Shown piece after piece: positions 23,499-31,972 of a DNA stretch of 64,000 nt; position 1 is the first letter of the stretch, and each line of letters opens with the position of its first letter. The DNA is from Micromonospora saelicesensis (GTDB lineage: Bacteria > Actinomycetota > Actinomycetes > Mycobacteriales > Micromonosporaceae): the NCBI RefSeq assembly GCF_900091575.1, contig NZ_FMCR01000001.1, positions 930,001 through 994,000 on the forward strand, read 5' to 3'. The notes below the pieces were generated by a model that did not search any database, was not told where the DNA came from, and was given only the letters and a program-made list of their open reading frames with translations. A program made the translations under genes and the position numbers.

Positions 23499-24539
23499 AT
23501 GCCGACCGGACCCGACCCCGTCGCCGGCGACCATGCCGCCGCCGACCGCCCCGCCGCCGGTGTCCGCCTCCCACTGCGCCGACGGCTTCTGCCGGTGATC
23601 GCGTTGCTGCTGCTCGCGCCGTGGGCGGCCGAGTGCTCGTGGGGTGGCTTCGCGATCGACGACTTCCTGCCGGTGCTGATCTTCCTGGGCCCGATGTACG
23701 GCGGCGCGGCGATCCTCATCCGGGAGACCGCACGGCACCTCGGTGCGGGCTGGCCGACCATCGTGCTGCTCGCCGCCGCGTTCGGCGTCCTCCAGGCCGG
23801 CCTGGTCGACCAGTCGCTGTTCAACCCCGACTACCTCGACGACACCCAGTACGCCGACACCCGAGCCGCCGCCGAGGCGACGCTGGTGCCGGGGCTCGAC
23901 GTCAGCCTCCGGCAGGCGTTCGACTACGTCGGCAACCACATCGTGCTGACCATCTGCGCGCCGATCGTGCTCATCGAGTCGTTCCTCGCACCGGAGCGGC
24001 GGCCCCGACCGTGGCTGGGCCGGCCCGGTCTCGCCGTGGTCGGCGTGCTCTACCTGCTCGGCAGCCTGTTGATCTTCTCGGACATCAACCAGGACAAGGG
24101 CTTCCTGGCCAGCCGGCTCCAACTGGCCTTCGCCGCCGTGGTGGTCGTCGCCCTTGTCGCGGTCGCCCTGCTGCCCCGCTGGCGCCGCGCCCGCCCGCGC
24201 CGGGCCCGCCGGGTGCCGCATCCGCTCTGGGTGGGTCTGTTGGTCGTCCTCGTCCGCCTCGGCTCCGACCTGACGCCCGGCTGGGCGGGGGTGGCCCTTG
24301 CGCTGGCACTCGCCGGTGCCGCCGGAGCCCTGATCGCGTACTGGTCGTCGGGCAACGGTTGGGGGCAGCGGCACGTGCTTGTTGCCGGCACCGCGGGTCT
24401 GGTCACGGCCGCGGCGTTCGCGTACCTGGTCCCGCCGTACTCCCCGGCGAGCCCGGCGGCGGCCCTGGCCGGCGACGTCGCGGTCACCGTCATCACTGTC
24501 GCCCTGGTCGGCGGCGCCTGGTGGCGGCTGCGCCGTTGA
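23499..24539 (+). CDS. polytopic membrane protein, unknown function
   Basis: 346 residues from ATG at 23499, preceded by GAGGAG. About eight hydrophobic helices, starting LLPVIALLLLAPWAAEC near residue 30. A conserved-looking loop is FLGPMYGGAAILIRETARHLG and another is DQSLFNPDYLDD. No transporter signature is visible. It is convergent with the LigD polymerase gene, with 18 bp between the stops. Confidence 0.6.
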   Translation: MPTGPDPVAGDHAAADRPAAGVRLPLRRRLLPVIALLLLAPWAAECSWGGFAIDDFLPVLIFLGPMYGGAAILIRETARHLGAGWPTIVLLAAAFGVLQAGLVDQSLFNPDYLDDTQYADTRAAAEATLVPGLDVSLRQAFDYVGNHIVLTICAPIVLIESFLAPERRPRPWLGRPGLAVVGVLYLLGSLLIFSDINQDKGFLASRLQLAFAAVVVVALVAVALLPRWRRARPRRARRVPHPLWVGLLVVLVRLGSDLTPGWAGVALALALAGAAGALIAYWSSGNGWGQRHVLVAGTAGLVTAAAFAYLVPPYSPASPAAALAGDVAVTVITVALVGGAWWRLRR

Positions 24540-24557
24540 CGTCGGGCCTCGCAGGCG

Positions 24558-25472
24558 TCAGCGGGTCGGCAGTTCCGGGCCGCCGTCGAGCAGTGGGCCG
24601 AGCAGGTCGTCGTACTCCTCGACCCGGGCCAGGACCTCGGCCGCGGTGAACTGGCGGACGGCCGGTTTCCGGCCGCGCGCGCCGGCCTCGACCTCGTCCC
24701 AGGTCAGCGGCGTCGACACCGACGGCACCGACTGGGCCCGCAGCGAGTACGGCGCAACCGTGGTCTTCGCCGCGTTGTTCTGGCTCCAGTCGATGAAGAC
24801 CTTGCCCGGTCGGAGGTTCTTCGCCATCTTCGACACGATCAGCTTCGGGTGGGCCTTCTCCAACTCCTGGGCGATCCGCCGGGCGTAGTCGGAGACGAGG
24901 TCGGACGGCTGGGTGCCGGCAATCGGGCAGCAGAGCTGCATGCCCTTCTTGCCGGACGTCTTCGGGTACGACTCGATGCCGTCGTCGGCGAGGCGGTCGC
25001 GCATCAGGACCGCCACCGGGCAACACTCGGCGAGCCCGGCCGGCGGCCCCGGGTCCAGGTCGACGACCATCATGTCCGGGTGTTCGCCCACCTTCCACTG
25101 CGGTGTGTGCAGCTCCAACGCGGCCAGGTTGGCCAGCCAGACCAGGGTGGGCAGGTCGTCGGCGACCACGTAGTCGATGGTCTCCCGGCCCTTCGTCGAC
25201 CCCGGCGCGGGCAGGTTCTCCACCCGTACCCAGTCCGGCGTCGCGGCCGGCGTGTTCTTCTCGAAGAACGACTTGTCGTCCACCCCGTTGGGGAAGCGGA
25301 TCCGGGTGAGCGGCCGGTCCCGCAGGTGCGGCAGCAGCACCGGGGAGATCCGGGTGTAGTAGTCGATCACCTCACCCTTGGTGAACCCGGCCGCCGGGTA
25401 GAGCACCTTGTCCAGGTTGGACAGCTCAAGCGCGCGACCCTCGACGTCCACCCGTAGCCGCTCAGCTGGCAT
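24558..25472 (-). CDS. ligD: LigD polymerase domain protein (NHEJ primase-polymerase)
   Basis: 304 residues of the LigD PolDom, an archaeo-eukaryotic primase fold that fills gaps and adds ribonucleotides during end joining. The metal motif VVDLDPG has Asp138 and Asp140; SGKKGMQLCCPI is the nucleotide/phosphate-binding region with the usual SGxKGxH replaced by Q-L at the His place, an oddity worth noting. FIDWSQNNAAKTTVAPYSLR is a family hallmark. Its start overlaps the end of the ligase gene by 11 bp. Polymerase and ligase are separate genes here. Confidence 0.9.
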   Translation of the reverse strand: MPAERLRVDVEGRALELSNLDKVLYPAAGFTKGEVIDYYTRISPVLLPHLRDRPLTRIRFPNGVDDKSFFEKNTPAATPDWVRVENLPAPGSTKGRETIDYVVADDLPTLVWLANLAALELHTPQWKVGEHPDMMVVDLDPGPPAGLAECCPVAVLMRDRLADDGIESYPKTSGKKGMQLCCPIAGTQPSDLVSDYARRIAQELEKAHPKLIVSKMAKNLRPGKVFIDWSQNNAAKTTVAPYSLRAQSVPSVSTPLTWDEVEAGARGRKPAVRQFTAAEVLARVEEYDDLLGPLLDGGPELPTR

Positions 25473-26403
25473 CGTCGACCTCCTCCGGAGGCTTGTCCGG
25501 GCGCAACCGCAGCACCCGGGGGAAGCGCAGCCGGCCGTCGGGGGTGCGCTGGCCGTACTTCACCTCCACCACCACCTGGGGTGTTACCCAGATGGCGCCC
25601 CGCGCATCCTCGCGCGGCACACCCGGCGCGAACGGTGACACGCCGGAGCGCAGCGGCTCCAGCTCGGCGAGGAGCTGCCGCTCGATGGCCGCGCCGATCC
25701 CGCCGCCGACCCGGCCCCGGTAGATCAGTCGGCCGTCCGGGCCGGGCACCCCGACCAGCAGCCCGCCGATCCGGCGGGCGCCAGGTCGCCAACCGCCGAT
25801 GACGAAGTCGCCGGTCACCTCCAGCTTGACCTTCACCCAGTCCGGCGAGCGCACCCCCGGGCGGTAGACGGCCCCGACCCGCTTGGCCATCACCCCCTCC
25901 AGGCCGTGCTCTCCGGCCGCCTCGTAGGTGGCCGGCCCGTCGGCGAACGTCGGCGGCACCGCCCACCGGAGGCCACCGAGCGCGAGCGCGTCGAGGGCCT
26001 CCCGGCGGCGCTCGTACGGCCAGCCGGTCAGGTCGTCGCCGTTCAGCCGGAGCAGGTCGAAGATCATGTACGTCACCGGCATGACGGCGGCCAACCGGGC
26101 CGCCTTGGCCCGGTCCCGGACGTGCATCCGCTCGGCCAGCGCGGTGAACGACGGCTGCCCGCCCTGGCCGAGCAGCACCACCTCACCGTCGAGCAGCGCG
26201 TCGTCGACCTGCTCGGGCAGGGTGGCCAACTCCGGGTACGCGGCGGTGATCTCCACGCCGGAACGGGCATACAGGTGCTGACCGCCACCTGAGATGTCGG
26301 CCAGGGCGCGGACGCCGTCCCACTTGAACTCGTAGGCCCAGCCGTCACCCGCCGGGAGCGGCCCGGTCATCGCGAGCATCGGCTTGAGCGGCGCGCCGGG
26401 CAC
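25462..26403 (-). CDS. ATP-dependent DNA ligase (LigD ligase domain)
   Basis: 313 residues. The nucleotidyltransferase motif I is EFKWDGVRA with catalytic Lys27; DGEVVLL is motif III, GLEGVMAKR is motif IV and WVKVKLE is motif V. It seals DNA ends in Ku-dependent NHEJ. I chose the GTG at 26403 because TACAGT (26410-26415) lies exactly 6 bp upstream, a leaderless arrangement. It overlaps the polymerase gene by 11 bp, and Ku starts 86 bp away on the other strand. Confidence 0.9.
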   Translation of the reverse strand: MPGAPLKPMLAMTGPLPAGDGWAYEFKWDGVRALADISGGGQHLYARSGVEITAAYPELATLPEQVDDALLDGEVVLLGQGGQPSFTALAERMHVRDRAKAARLAAVMPVTYMIFDLLRLNGDDLTGWPYERRREALDALALGGLRWAVPPTFADGPATYEAAGEHGLEGVMAKRVGAVYRPGVRSPDWVKVKLEVTGDFVIGGWRPGARRIGGLLVGVPGPDGRLIYRGRVGGGIGAAIERQLLAELEPLRSGVSPFAPGVPREDARGAIWVTPQVVVEVKYGQRTPDGRLRFPRVLRLRPDKPPEEVDDAS

Positions 26404-26488
26404 GACCCGACTGTAGTAGCAGCCCGAACACCTCGCGTCCGGTTCTTTCGGATGCGAGCATGGTCGATACCGGGGAAGGGAGCGCAGG

Positions 26489-27517
26489 ATGCGTGCCATC
26501 TGGAAGGGAGCCGTGTCGTTCGGGCTCGTCTCGATCGGGGTGAAGCTCTACTCCGCGACCGAGGAGAAGGACATTCGGTTCCACCAGGTGCACCGCGAGG
26601 ACGGCGGGCGGATCCGCTACAAGCGCACCTGCTCGGTCTGCGGCGAAGAGGTCACCTACGACGACATCGCCAAGGGCTACGACATCGGCGGCGGCGAAAT
26701 GGTGATCCTCACCGACGAGGACTTCGCCGACCTGCCGCTGACCAGCTCCCGCGCCATCGACGTGCTGGAGTTCGTGCCGGCCGAGCAGGTCGACCCGATC
26801 CTCTACAACAAGGCGTACTTCCTCGAGCCGGAGGGCGCGGCGACCAAGCCGTACGTGCTGCTGCGCGACGCGCTCATCGACTCGGAGCGGGTGGCCATCG
26901 TCAAGGTGGCGCTGCGCCAGCGGGAGCAGCTGGCCACGCTGCGGGTCCGCGAGGGTGTGCTGCTGCTCAACACCATGCTCTGGCCGGACGAGATCCGTAC
27001 CCCGGACTTCGGGTTCCTCGACGAGGACCTCAAGGTGCGCCCGCCGGAGCTGGCCATGGCCAGCTCACTGATCGACTCGATGACCGGCGAGTTCGAGCCG
27101 GACGTCTTCACCGACGACTACCGGGCCGCGTTGCAGGAGGTCATCGACGCCAAGGTGGAGGGTCGGGAGGTCGTCCAGCCGGAGGAGGTCGAGGAGGCCC
27201 CGGCCGCGGCGGTGGACCTGATGGCGGCGTTGAAGGCCTCGGTGGAGCGTGCCAAGGCGGCTCGCGGCGAGCAGCCAGCCCGCGGCGGTGGTGGCGGCGG
27301 CGAGCCGACGCCCATCTCGTCGGCCCGGTCGGCGCAGAAGGCAGCCGAGAAGAAGGCGGCCAAGGCACCCGCGAAGAAGACGGCGGCGAAGAAGACGGCC
27401 GAGAAGAAGGCGGCCGAGCCGGCGAAGAAGACCGCCGCGAAGAAGACCGCCGCGAAGAAGGCGGAGCCGGCGAAGAAGACCGCCGCCCGCAAGACCGCAC
27501 CCCGCAAGAGCGCCTGA
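26489..27517 (+). CDS. ku: Ku protein with long lysine-rich tail
   Basis: 342 residues. Residues 1-255 are bacterial Ku, a DNA-end-binding homodimer (MRAIWKGAVSFGLVSIGVKL and GYDIGGGEMVILTDEDF are diagnostic). The last ~60 residues are repeats of AKKTAAKKTA type, like histone H1 and the tails of actinobacterial HU proteins, which would add nonspecific DNA binding. A glycine-rich hinge (about 270-275) separates the two parts. It is divergent from ligD genes with an 85-bp shared promoter region. AAGGGAGCGCAGG lies before the ATG. Confidence 0.93.
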   Translation: MRAIWKGAVSFGLVSIGVKLYSATEEKDIRFHQVHREDGGRIRYKRTCSVCGEEVTYDDIAKGYDIGGGEMVILTDEDFADLPLTSSRAIDVLEFVPAEQVDPILYNKAYFLEPEGAATKPYVLLRDALIDSERVAIVKVALRQREQLATLRVREGVLLLNTMLWPDEIRTPDFGFLDEDLKVRPPELAMASSLIDSMTGEFEPDVFTDDYRAALQEVIDAKVEGREVVQPEEVEEAPAAAVDLMAALKASVERAKAARGEQPARGGGGGGEPTPISSARSAQKAAEKKAAKAPAKKTAAKKTAEKKAAEPAKKTAAKKTAAKKAEPAKKTAARKTAPRKSA

Positions 27518-27590
27518 CCGTACGGCAGCGGCGGCGGTGTCCGCCTCGCCGGGTACGCTCCGCCGGCCGCTGGCGACCGGAGGAGCCCCC

Positions 27591-28229
27591 ATGCCGTACA
27601 CCCCTGATCTGGACCGGTTACTGACGCCCGGCGCCCGCTTCACCGACCAGCACGGCGGATACCTGATCGAGGTTCACCCGGTGGGCGACATCGTGTTGCC
27701 CACCGGCCAGGTGGTCGGGTGTGACCCGCTGGTCTGCCCGGAGGCCGAGCCGTTCACGGTGACCGTGCCGCCGGGGCGGCATTCCGCCCGCGCCTGGGTG
27801 GCGGTGGTGCTCCGGGAGGACGCCGAGGTGGACCGCCGGGTCGCCGCGCTGGAGCTGGTCGTCTCAGCGGAACCGACGATCCGCTGGGAGCCGGCCGTCG
27901 CGGGTGACCAGGACGTCGCCACGCTCGGCGCGGACGACTACTTCGGCTACGGGGTGGACGCCGGCGTCGGCACCCTCGCCGACCCGACCGCGCTCGCCGT
28001 CCTGGAGAGCTGGGACTCCGACCGGGTCGAGGAGGTCTTCATCCCGACCGAGCTGCCCTCGTCCCCGGTCCCGGGGCTGATCAGCGCCGTGTTGGACGAG
28101 GCCAGCGGCGCCAACGTCGTCACCGTGTCCACGGGCTGGGGCGACGGCTGCTACGGCACCTGGATCGGCCGTGCCGCCGACGGCCGGGTCACCTCGTTCG
28201 TGACCGACTTCATGGTCGTCCCGGAATAA
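27591..28229 (+). CDS. DUF4241 domain protein
   Basis: 212 residues from the ATG at 27591, which has GGAGGAG (27579-27585) 5 bp upstream. FTVTVPPGRHSARAWVAVV, DYFGYGVDAGVGTLADP and NVVTVSTGWGDGCYGTWIGR match the DUF4241 family, often found as immunity-type or solitary proteins. No signal peptide. Function unknown. Upstream in-frame codons read through the Ku tail in another frame and are not part of the gene. Confidence 0.75.
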   Translation: MPYTPDLDRLLTPGARFTDQHGGYLIEVHPVGDIVLPTGQVVGCDPLVCPEAEPFTVTVPPGRHSARAWVAVVLREDAEVDRRVAALELVVSAEPTIRWEPAVAGDQDVATLGADDYFGYGVDAGVGTLADPTALAVLESWDSDRVEEVFIPTELPSSPVPGLISAVLDEASGANVVTVSTGWGDGCYGTWIGRAADGRVTSFVTDFMVVPE

Positions 28230-28375
28230 CCGCCCGGCAAAGCCCCGGAACTGTCGCGCTGGGCGATCCGAGGCGTCCGCGGCGGGCACGGTAGGCCGCG
28301 GTGCGGGTACCGTGTGCGTCGGCTTTCCCCCCGGCACCGGGTGCCGGCCACACTTCGCAGCAGGGAGTCGACGAC

Positions 28376-29047
28376 GTGAGCGAGCGGACGCAGCAGACGG
28401 GCCCGGACCAGAGCCCGGCAACCAAGTCGGGGCGCCGCCTGGCCGCCCAGTTGGCGGAGAAGAAGGCCGCCGACGCGAGGCGGAAGCGCAACGCGTGGGC
28501 CAGCGGCCTCCTCGCCGTTGCCGTGGTCGGAGGGCTGATCGCCGTCTTCGTGGCGATCGGCGGGGGCGACGACAAGCCCAAGACCCAGGCCGACGCCACC
28601 CCGTCCGCCTCCGCCCCGGCCCCCGACGAGGCCGGTGCACCCCCCGCTCCGCAGCTGCCCGAGGGCGCCGACCCGGCCCTGGGCACCAAGCCGACGGTGA
28701 AGCCGGGCACGGGTGACCTCAAGAAGCTCACGGTCACCCCGGTGATCCAGGGCAAGGGCCCGGCCGTGCAGAAGGGCCAGAACATCACCACCAACTACGT
28801 GGGCGTGTTCTACAAGGACGGCAAGGAGTTCGACTCCTCCTGGAAGTCCGGGCAGCCGGCCACCTTCCCGATCGGCGTCGGCCAGGTCATCCCCGGCTGG
28901 GACCAGGGTCTGGTCGGCGTGACAGTGGGCAGCCGGGTGCAGCTCGACATCCCGGGCGAGCTGGCGTACGGCAACGACGAGGCCGCCGCCGGTGGACGTC
29001 CGACCGGTCCGCTGCGCTTCGTGGTGGACGTACTCGCCGCCCAGTGA
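28376..29047 (+). CDS. FKBP-type peptidyl-prolyl isomerase, membrane-anchored
   Basis: 223 residues from the GTG at 28376 (GGGAG upstream). A basic cytoplasmic N terminus and one transmembrane helix (about 43-63) are followed by an Ala/Pro-rich linker and a C-terminal FKBP domain: ITTNYVGVFYKDGKEFDSS, PIGVGQVIPGWDQGLVGV and LDIPGELAYG. It catalyses proline cis-trans isomerisation outside the membrane, probably assisting folding of exported proteins. A strong hairpin follows at 29139-29168. Confidence 0.9.
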   Translation: MSERTQQTGPDQSPATKSGRRLAAQLAEKKAADARRKRNAWASGLLAVAVVGGLIAVFVAIGGGDDKPKTQADATPSASAPAPDEAGAPPAPQLPEGADPALGTKPTVKPGTGDLKKLTVTPVIQGKGPAVQKGQNITTNYVGVFYKDGKEFDSSWKSGQPATFPIGVGQVIPGWDQGLVGVTVGSRVQLDIPGELAYGNDEAAAGGRPTGPLRFVVDVLAAQ

Positions 29048-29138
29048 CCTGTCCGGGTCGTCCCGGTTGTCGACGGGACGCGATGGAGTTGTTCACATGG
29101 GGCTTCCGGCCCGTCACCCTGCGGCAGTAGGTTCGGCG

Positions 29139-29168
29139 TCACCCCGGGCGGTTCGCCGCCCGGGGTGA
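29139..29168 (+). terminator. 13-bp stem hairpin with TTCG tetraloop
   Basis: 29139-29151 and 29156-29168 form a perfect 13-bp stem (TCACCCCGGGCGG) closed by TTCG, an exceptionally stable RNA tetraloop. It lies between the FKBP gene and the next gene, overlapping the latter's possible upstream codons, and argues for the later start at 29198. Confidence 0.8.
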
Positions 29169-29197
29169 GCATCCGGAACCGGGACGCGGAGGTGCAT

Positions 29198-30064
29198 GTG
29201 ACGGCGCTGGACGAGCCTGGGCGGACCGCCCGGTCGATGTGGGCGTACTTCGAGCCGGTGCACACTGTCACCTACCTCCACCCCCGGGCCCGGGCCGCGT
29301 ACGAGGCGGTCGGGCTGCGCGGCTACTGGCGCGGTTACTTCGCCGGCCGGGCCGCGCCGCTGGGAGCCGCCGAGGCGGCCCCGGTGATCGCTGCCTTCTT
29401 CAACTTCGCGCCGCCGATGGTGGCCCGCGCACTACCGGCGGTGTGGCGGTTGGCCACCCCGCAGGAGGCGCTGCGCGCCCGTCTGACCGGTGCCGTGCAG
29501 GCGCTCGCCGAGCTGACCTACCAGCTTCCGGAGTCGCACCTGGTGGAGGCCGCCGACCTGCTGGAGCGGGCCGCCGCGGCGGCGCAGACCGCCGGCCGGG
29601 TGCTCGGCGCGGCCAACGCGGCCCTCCCGGCCGGCGAGTACCCGCTGGCGCGGCTCTGGCAGGCCGCCACCACGCTGCGCGAGCACCGGGGGGACGGGCA
29701 CGTGGCGGCGCTGGTGGCCGCCGGCCTCGACCCGGTGGAGACGCTGACCGGGCGGGTCGCGCTGGACGGTTCGCCGCCGCAGTACCTGCTGGGCCGGGGC
29801 TGGTCCGAGGAGCAGTGGCACGCCGCCCGCGAGCGGCTCACCGAGCGGGGCTGGCTGACCGGCGACGGCGCGGCCACCGACCACGCCCGGGCCGAGTTCC
29901 AGGCCATCGAGGACGCCACCGACCGGGCCGCCGCGCACCCGTGGGAGGCGCTCGGCGCCCACGACACGGACCGGCTCCGGGAGCTGCTGGAGCCGATCGC
30001 CCGGTCCGGTCACACACTGCTCCCCGAGGGCAGCCCGCTCGGTCTGCCCGCGTTGCCCGGCTGA
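29198..30064 (+). CDS. SCO6745-like protein, helix-turn-helix-like C terminus
   Basis: 288 residues from the GTG at 29198, chosen because GCGGAGG (29186-29192) sits 5 bp upstream; the earlier GTG at 29165 is inside the hairpin. The N-terminal ARSMWAYFEPVHTVTYLHP and GLRGYWRGYFAGRAAPLG blocks fit a broad actinobacterial family of unknown function. The C-terminal part (LTERGWLTGDGAATDHARAE) looks like a winged-helix wing. Followed 32 bp later by a HAD gene. Confidence 0.62.
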   Translation: MTALDEPGRTARSMWAYFEPVHTVTYLHPRARAAYEAVGLRGYWRGYFAGRAAPLGAAEAAPVIAAFFNFAPPMVARALPAVWRLATPQEALRARLTGAVQALAELTYQLPESHLVEAADLLERAAAAAQTAGRVLGAANAALPAGEYPLARLWQAATTLREHRGDGHVAALVAAGLDPVETLTGRVALDGSPPQYLLGRGWSEEQWHAARERLTERGWLTGDGAATDHARAEFQAIEDATDRAAAHPWEALGAHDTDRLRELLEPIARSGHTLLPEGSPLGLPALPG

Positions 30065-30096
30065 CCGGGCACCCACCGGTCGGGCAGGATGGGCCC

Positions 30097-30750
30097 GTGA
30101 CTGATGCGGTGGTCTTCGACCTGGACGGCGTGATCGTGGATTCCGAGCCGGTGTGGGAGGAGGTCCGCCGGGCGTACGTGGCGGCGCACGGCGGGACGTG
30201 GCAACCGGACACGCAACGTCGGCTCATGGGGATGAGCACCGGCGAGTGGGCCCACTATCTCAGCGGTGAGCTGGGCGTCGACCGCACCGCCGAGCAGGTC
30301 GCCGTCGAGGTGGTCGAGGAGATGACCCGCCGCTACCGGGACCACGTACCCCTCATCGACGGCGCCGACCAGGTCGTCCGCCGGCTGGCCGCGCGGTGGC
30401 CGCTGGGGTTGGCCAGTTCGTCGCCGACCCGCCTGATCGAGGCGGCGCTGGCGGCGACCGGCCTGACCGACGCGTTCGGTGCGACCCTCTCCACTGAGCA
30501 GACCGAGCGGGGCAAGCCCGCACCGGACGTGTACCTGAGCGTGGCGCAGCGCCTCGGTGTCGACCCGACCCGCTGTGTGGCGGTGGAGGACTCGTCCAAC
30601 GGGGTGCGCTCCGCCGCGGCGGCGGGGATGCGGGTGGTGGCGGTGCCGCACGGCTCGTACCCGCTCGATCCGGACGCCGCGGGGCTGGCGGTGGCGACGC
30701 TGAACGCGATCGGTGAGCTGACCCCGGAGCTGGTGGACGAGCTGGGTTGA
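30097..30750 (+). CDS. HAD hydrolase, beta-phosphoglucomutase-like
   Basis: 217 residues. FDLDGVIVDSEP (residues 7-18) is the nucleophile motif; LASSSPTRLI is motif II; ERGKPAPDVYL carries the lysine; AVEDSSNGVRSA has the acidic pair. A helical cap between motifs I and II suggests a phosphosugar phosphatase or mutase. CAGGAT lies 6 bp before the GTG, close to a leaderless promoter. It may form a unit with the SCO6745-like gene and the quinone reductase that follows. Confidence 0.82.
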   Translation: MTDAVVFDLDGVIVDSEPVWEEVRRAYVAAHGGTWQPDTQRRLMGMSTGEWAHYLSGELGVDRTAEQVAVEVVEEMTRRYRDHVPLIDGADQVVRRLAARWPLGLASSSPTRLIEAALAATGLTDAFGATLSTEQTERGKPAPDVYLSVAQRLGVDPTRCVAVEDSSNGVRSAAAAGMRVVAVPHGSYPLDPDAAGLAVATLNAIGELTPELVDELG

Positions 30751-30778
30751 CACGGGTCGAGCCGGGTAGAGACCACGG

Positions 30779-31789
30779 ATGAAGGCCATCGTGTACGAGC
30801 GCAACGGCGACCCTTCGGTGCTCGATCTGGTCGACCGGCCGGTGCCCGAGCCGGGTGCGGGCGAGGTCCTGGTGCGGATGGCGGTCTCCGGGGTGAACCC
30901 GACCGACTGGAAGTCCCGCCGCAACGCCCCGCCGAACGGGTGGCAGATCCCCGGGCAGGACGGCGCGGGGGTGGTCGAGGCGGTCGGCGAGGGGGTCGAC
31001 CCCGACCTGATCGGTGAGCGGGTGTGGGTCTGGGAGGCCGCCTGGCAGCGACAGTGGGGCACGACGGCGGAGTACACGCTGGTGCCGGTCCGGCAGGCGG
31101 TGCGCCTCGGCCCCGCCCCGTTCGAGTTGGGCGCCGCCCTGGGCATCCCGTTCCTCACCGCGCACCGCTGTCTGACCGCTGGCGAGTTCATGCCGGACAC
31201 GCTGCGAGCCGGCGCGCTGGCGGATCACACGGTGCTGGTGCAGGGCGGCGCGGGCGCGGTCGGCAACGCCGCGATCCAGCTCGCCCGGTGGGCCGACGCC
31301 ACGGTGATCGCCACGGTGAGCAGCGCGGAGAAGGCCCAGCTCGCGGCCTCGGCCGGCGCCTCCTTCGTGATCAACTATCGGGAGCAGGACGTGGTCGAGG
31401 AGGTCCACAAGATCGCCCCCGACGGGGTCCACACGATCGTGGAGGTCTCCCCCGCCCGCAACGCCTCGGTCGACGTACGGGTGCTGCGGCACGGCGGCGC
31501 GGTCTGCATGTACGCCGACAACGGCGGGGACGAGGTGAGCATCCCGATCCGGGCGATGATGGCGCCGAACGCCCGCTGGCAGTTCGTCCTGGTCTACACC
31601 GAGCCGAAGGCGGCCAAGGCGCAGGGCGTGAAGGACGTGGCGGCGGCGGCCAGCCAGGGCGGCATCCGGGTCGGCGCGGACGCCGGTCTGCCGCTGCACT
31701 ACTACCCGCTGGCGGAGGCGGCTGCGGCGCACCAGGCGGTGGAGGACTCGACTGTGGGCAAGGTGCTCATCACCACCAGCGACGCCTGA
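30779..31789 (+). CDS. NADPH:quinone reductase-like zinc-free MDR
   Basis: 336 residues of the medium-chain dehydrogenase family. MKAIVYERNGDPSVLDLVD at the N terminus and the Rossmann motif VLVQGGAGAVGNAAIQLARW are typical of quinone oxidoreductases, and there is no structural-zinc cysteine cluster. It reduces quinones or enones with NADPH; the exact substrate is unknown. Its 28-bp spacing after the HAD gene suggests possible co-transcription. A strong hairpin follows at 31880-31916. Confidence 0.82.
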   Translation: MKAIVYERNGDPSVLDLVDRPVPEPGAGEVLVRMAVSGVNPTDWKSRRNAPPNGWQIPGQDGAGVVEAVGEGVDPDLIGERVWVWEAAWQRQWGTTAEYTLVPVRQAVRLGPAPFELGAALGIPFLTAHRCLTAGEFMPDTLRAGALADHTVLVQGGAGAVGNAAIQLARWADATVIATVSSAEKAQLAASAGASFVINYREQDVVEEVHKIAPDGVHTIVEVSPARNASVDVRVLRHGGAVCMYADNGGDEVSIPIRAMMAPNARWQFVLVYTEPKAAKAQGVKDVAAAASQGGIRVGADAGLPLHYYPLAEAAAAHQAVEDSTVGKVLITTSDA

Positions 31790-31879
31790 TCGGGTCGCCG
31801 ACCACCCGATTTCCCCGTCAGCAGGACAGAAGCGAACAACTTTCGCAACAATGACGGTGCGGGTCACCCCGCGTGGAGC

Positions 31880-31916
31880 GGGCGGCCCCGGCGCGGTGCG
31901 AACGCCGGGGCCGCCC
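31880..31916. terminator. bidirectional GC hairpin, 14-bp stem
   Basis: GGGCGGCCCCGGCG (31880-31893) pairs perfectly with 31903-31916; loop 9 nt. It lies between two convergent genes. No U tract. Confidence 0.7.
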
Positions 31917-31972
31917 CTGGGGAGGGTTCAGGAGTACTCCCGCCCCAACAGGCGACAGTGCCGGGGAAAACG

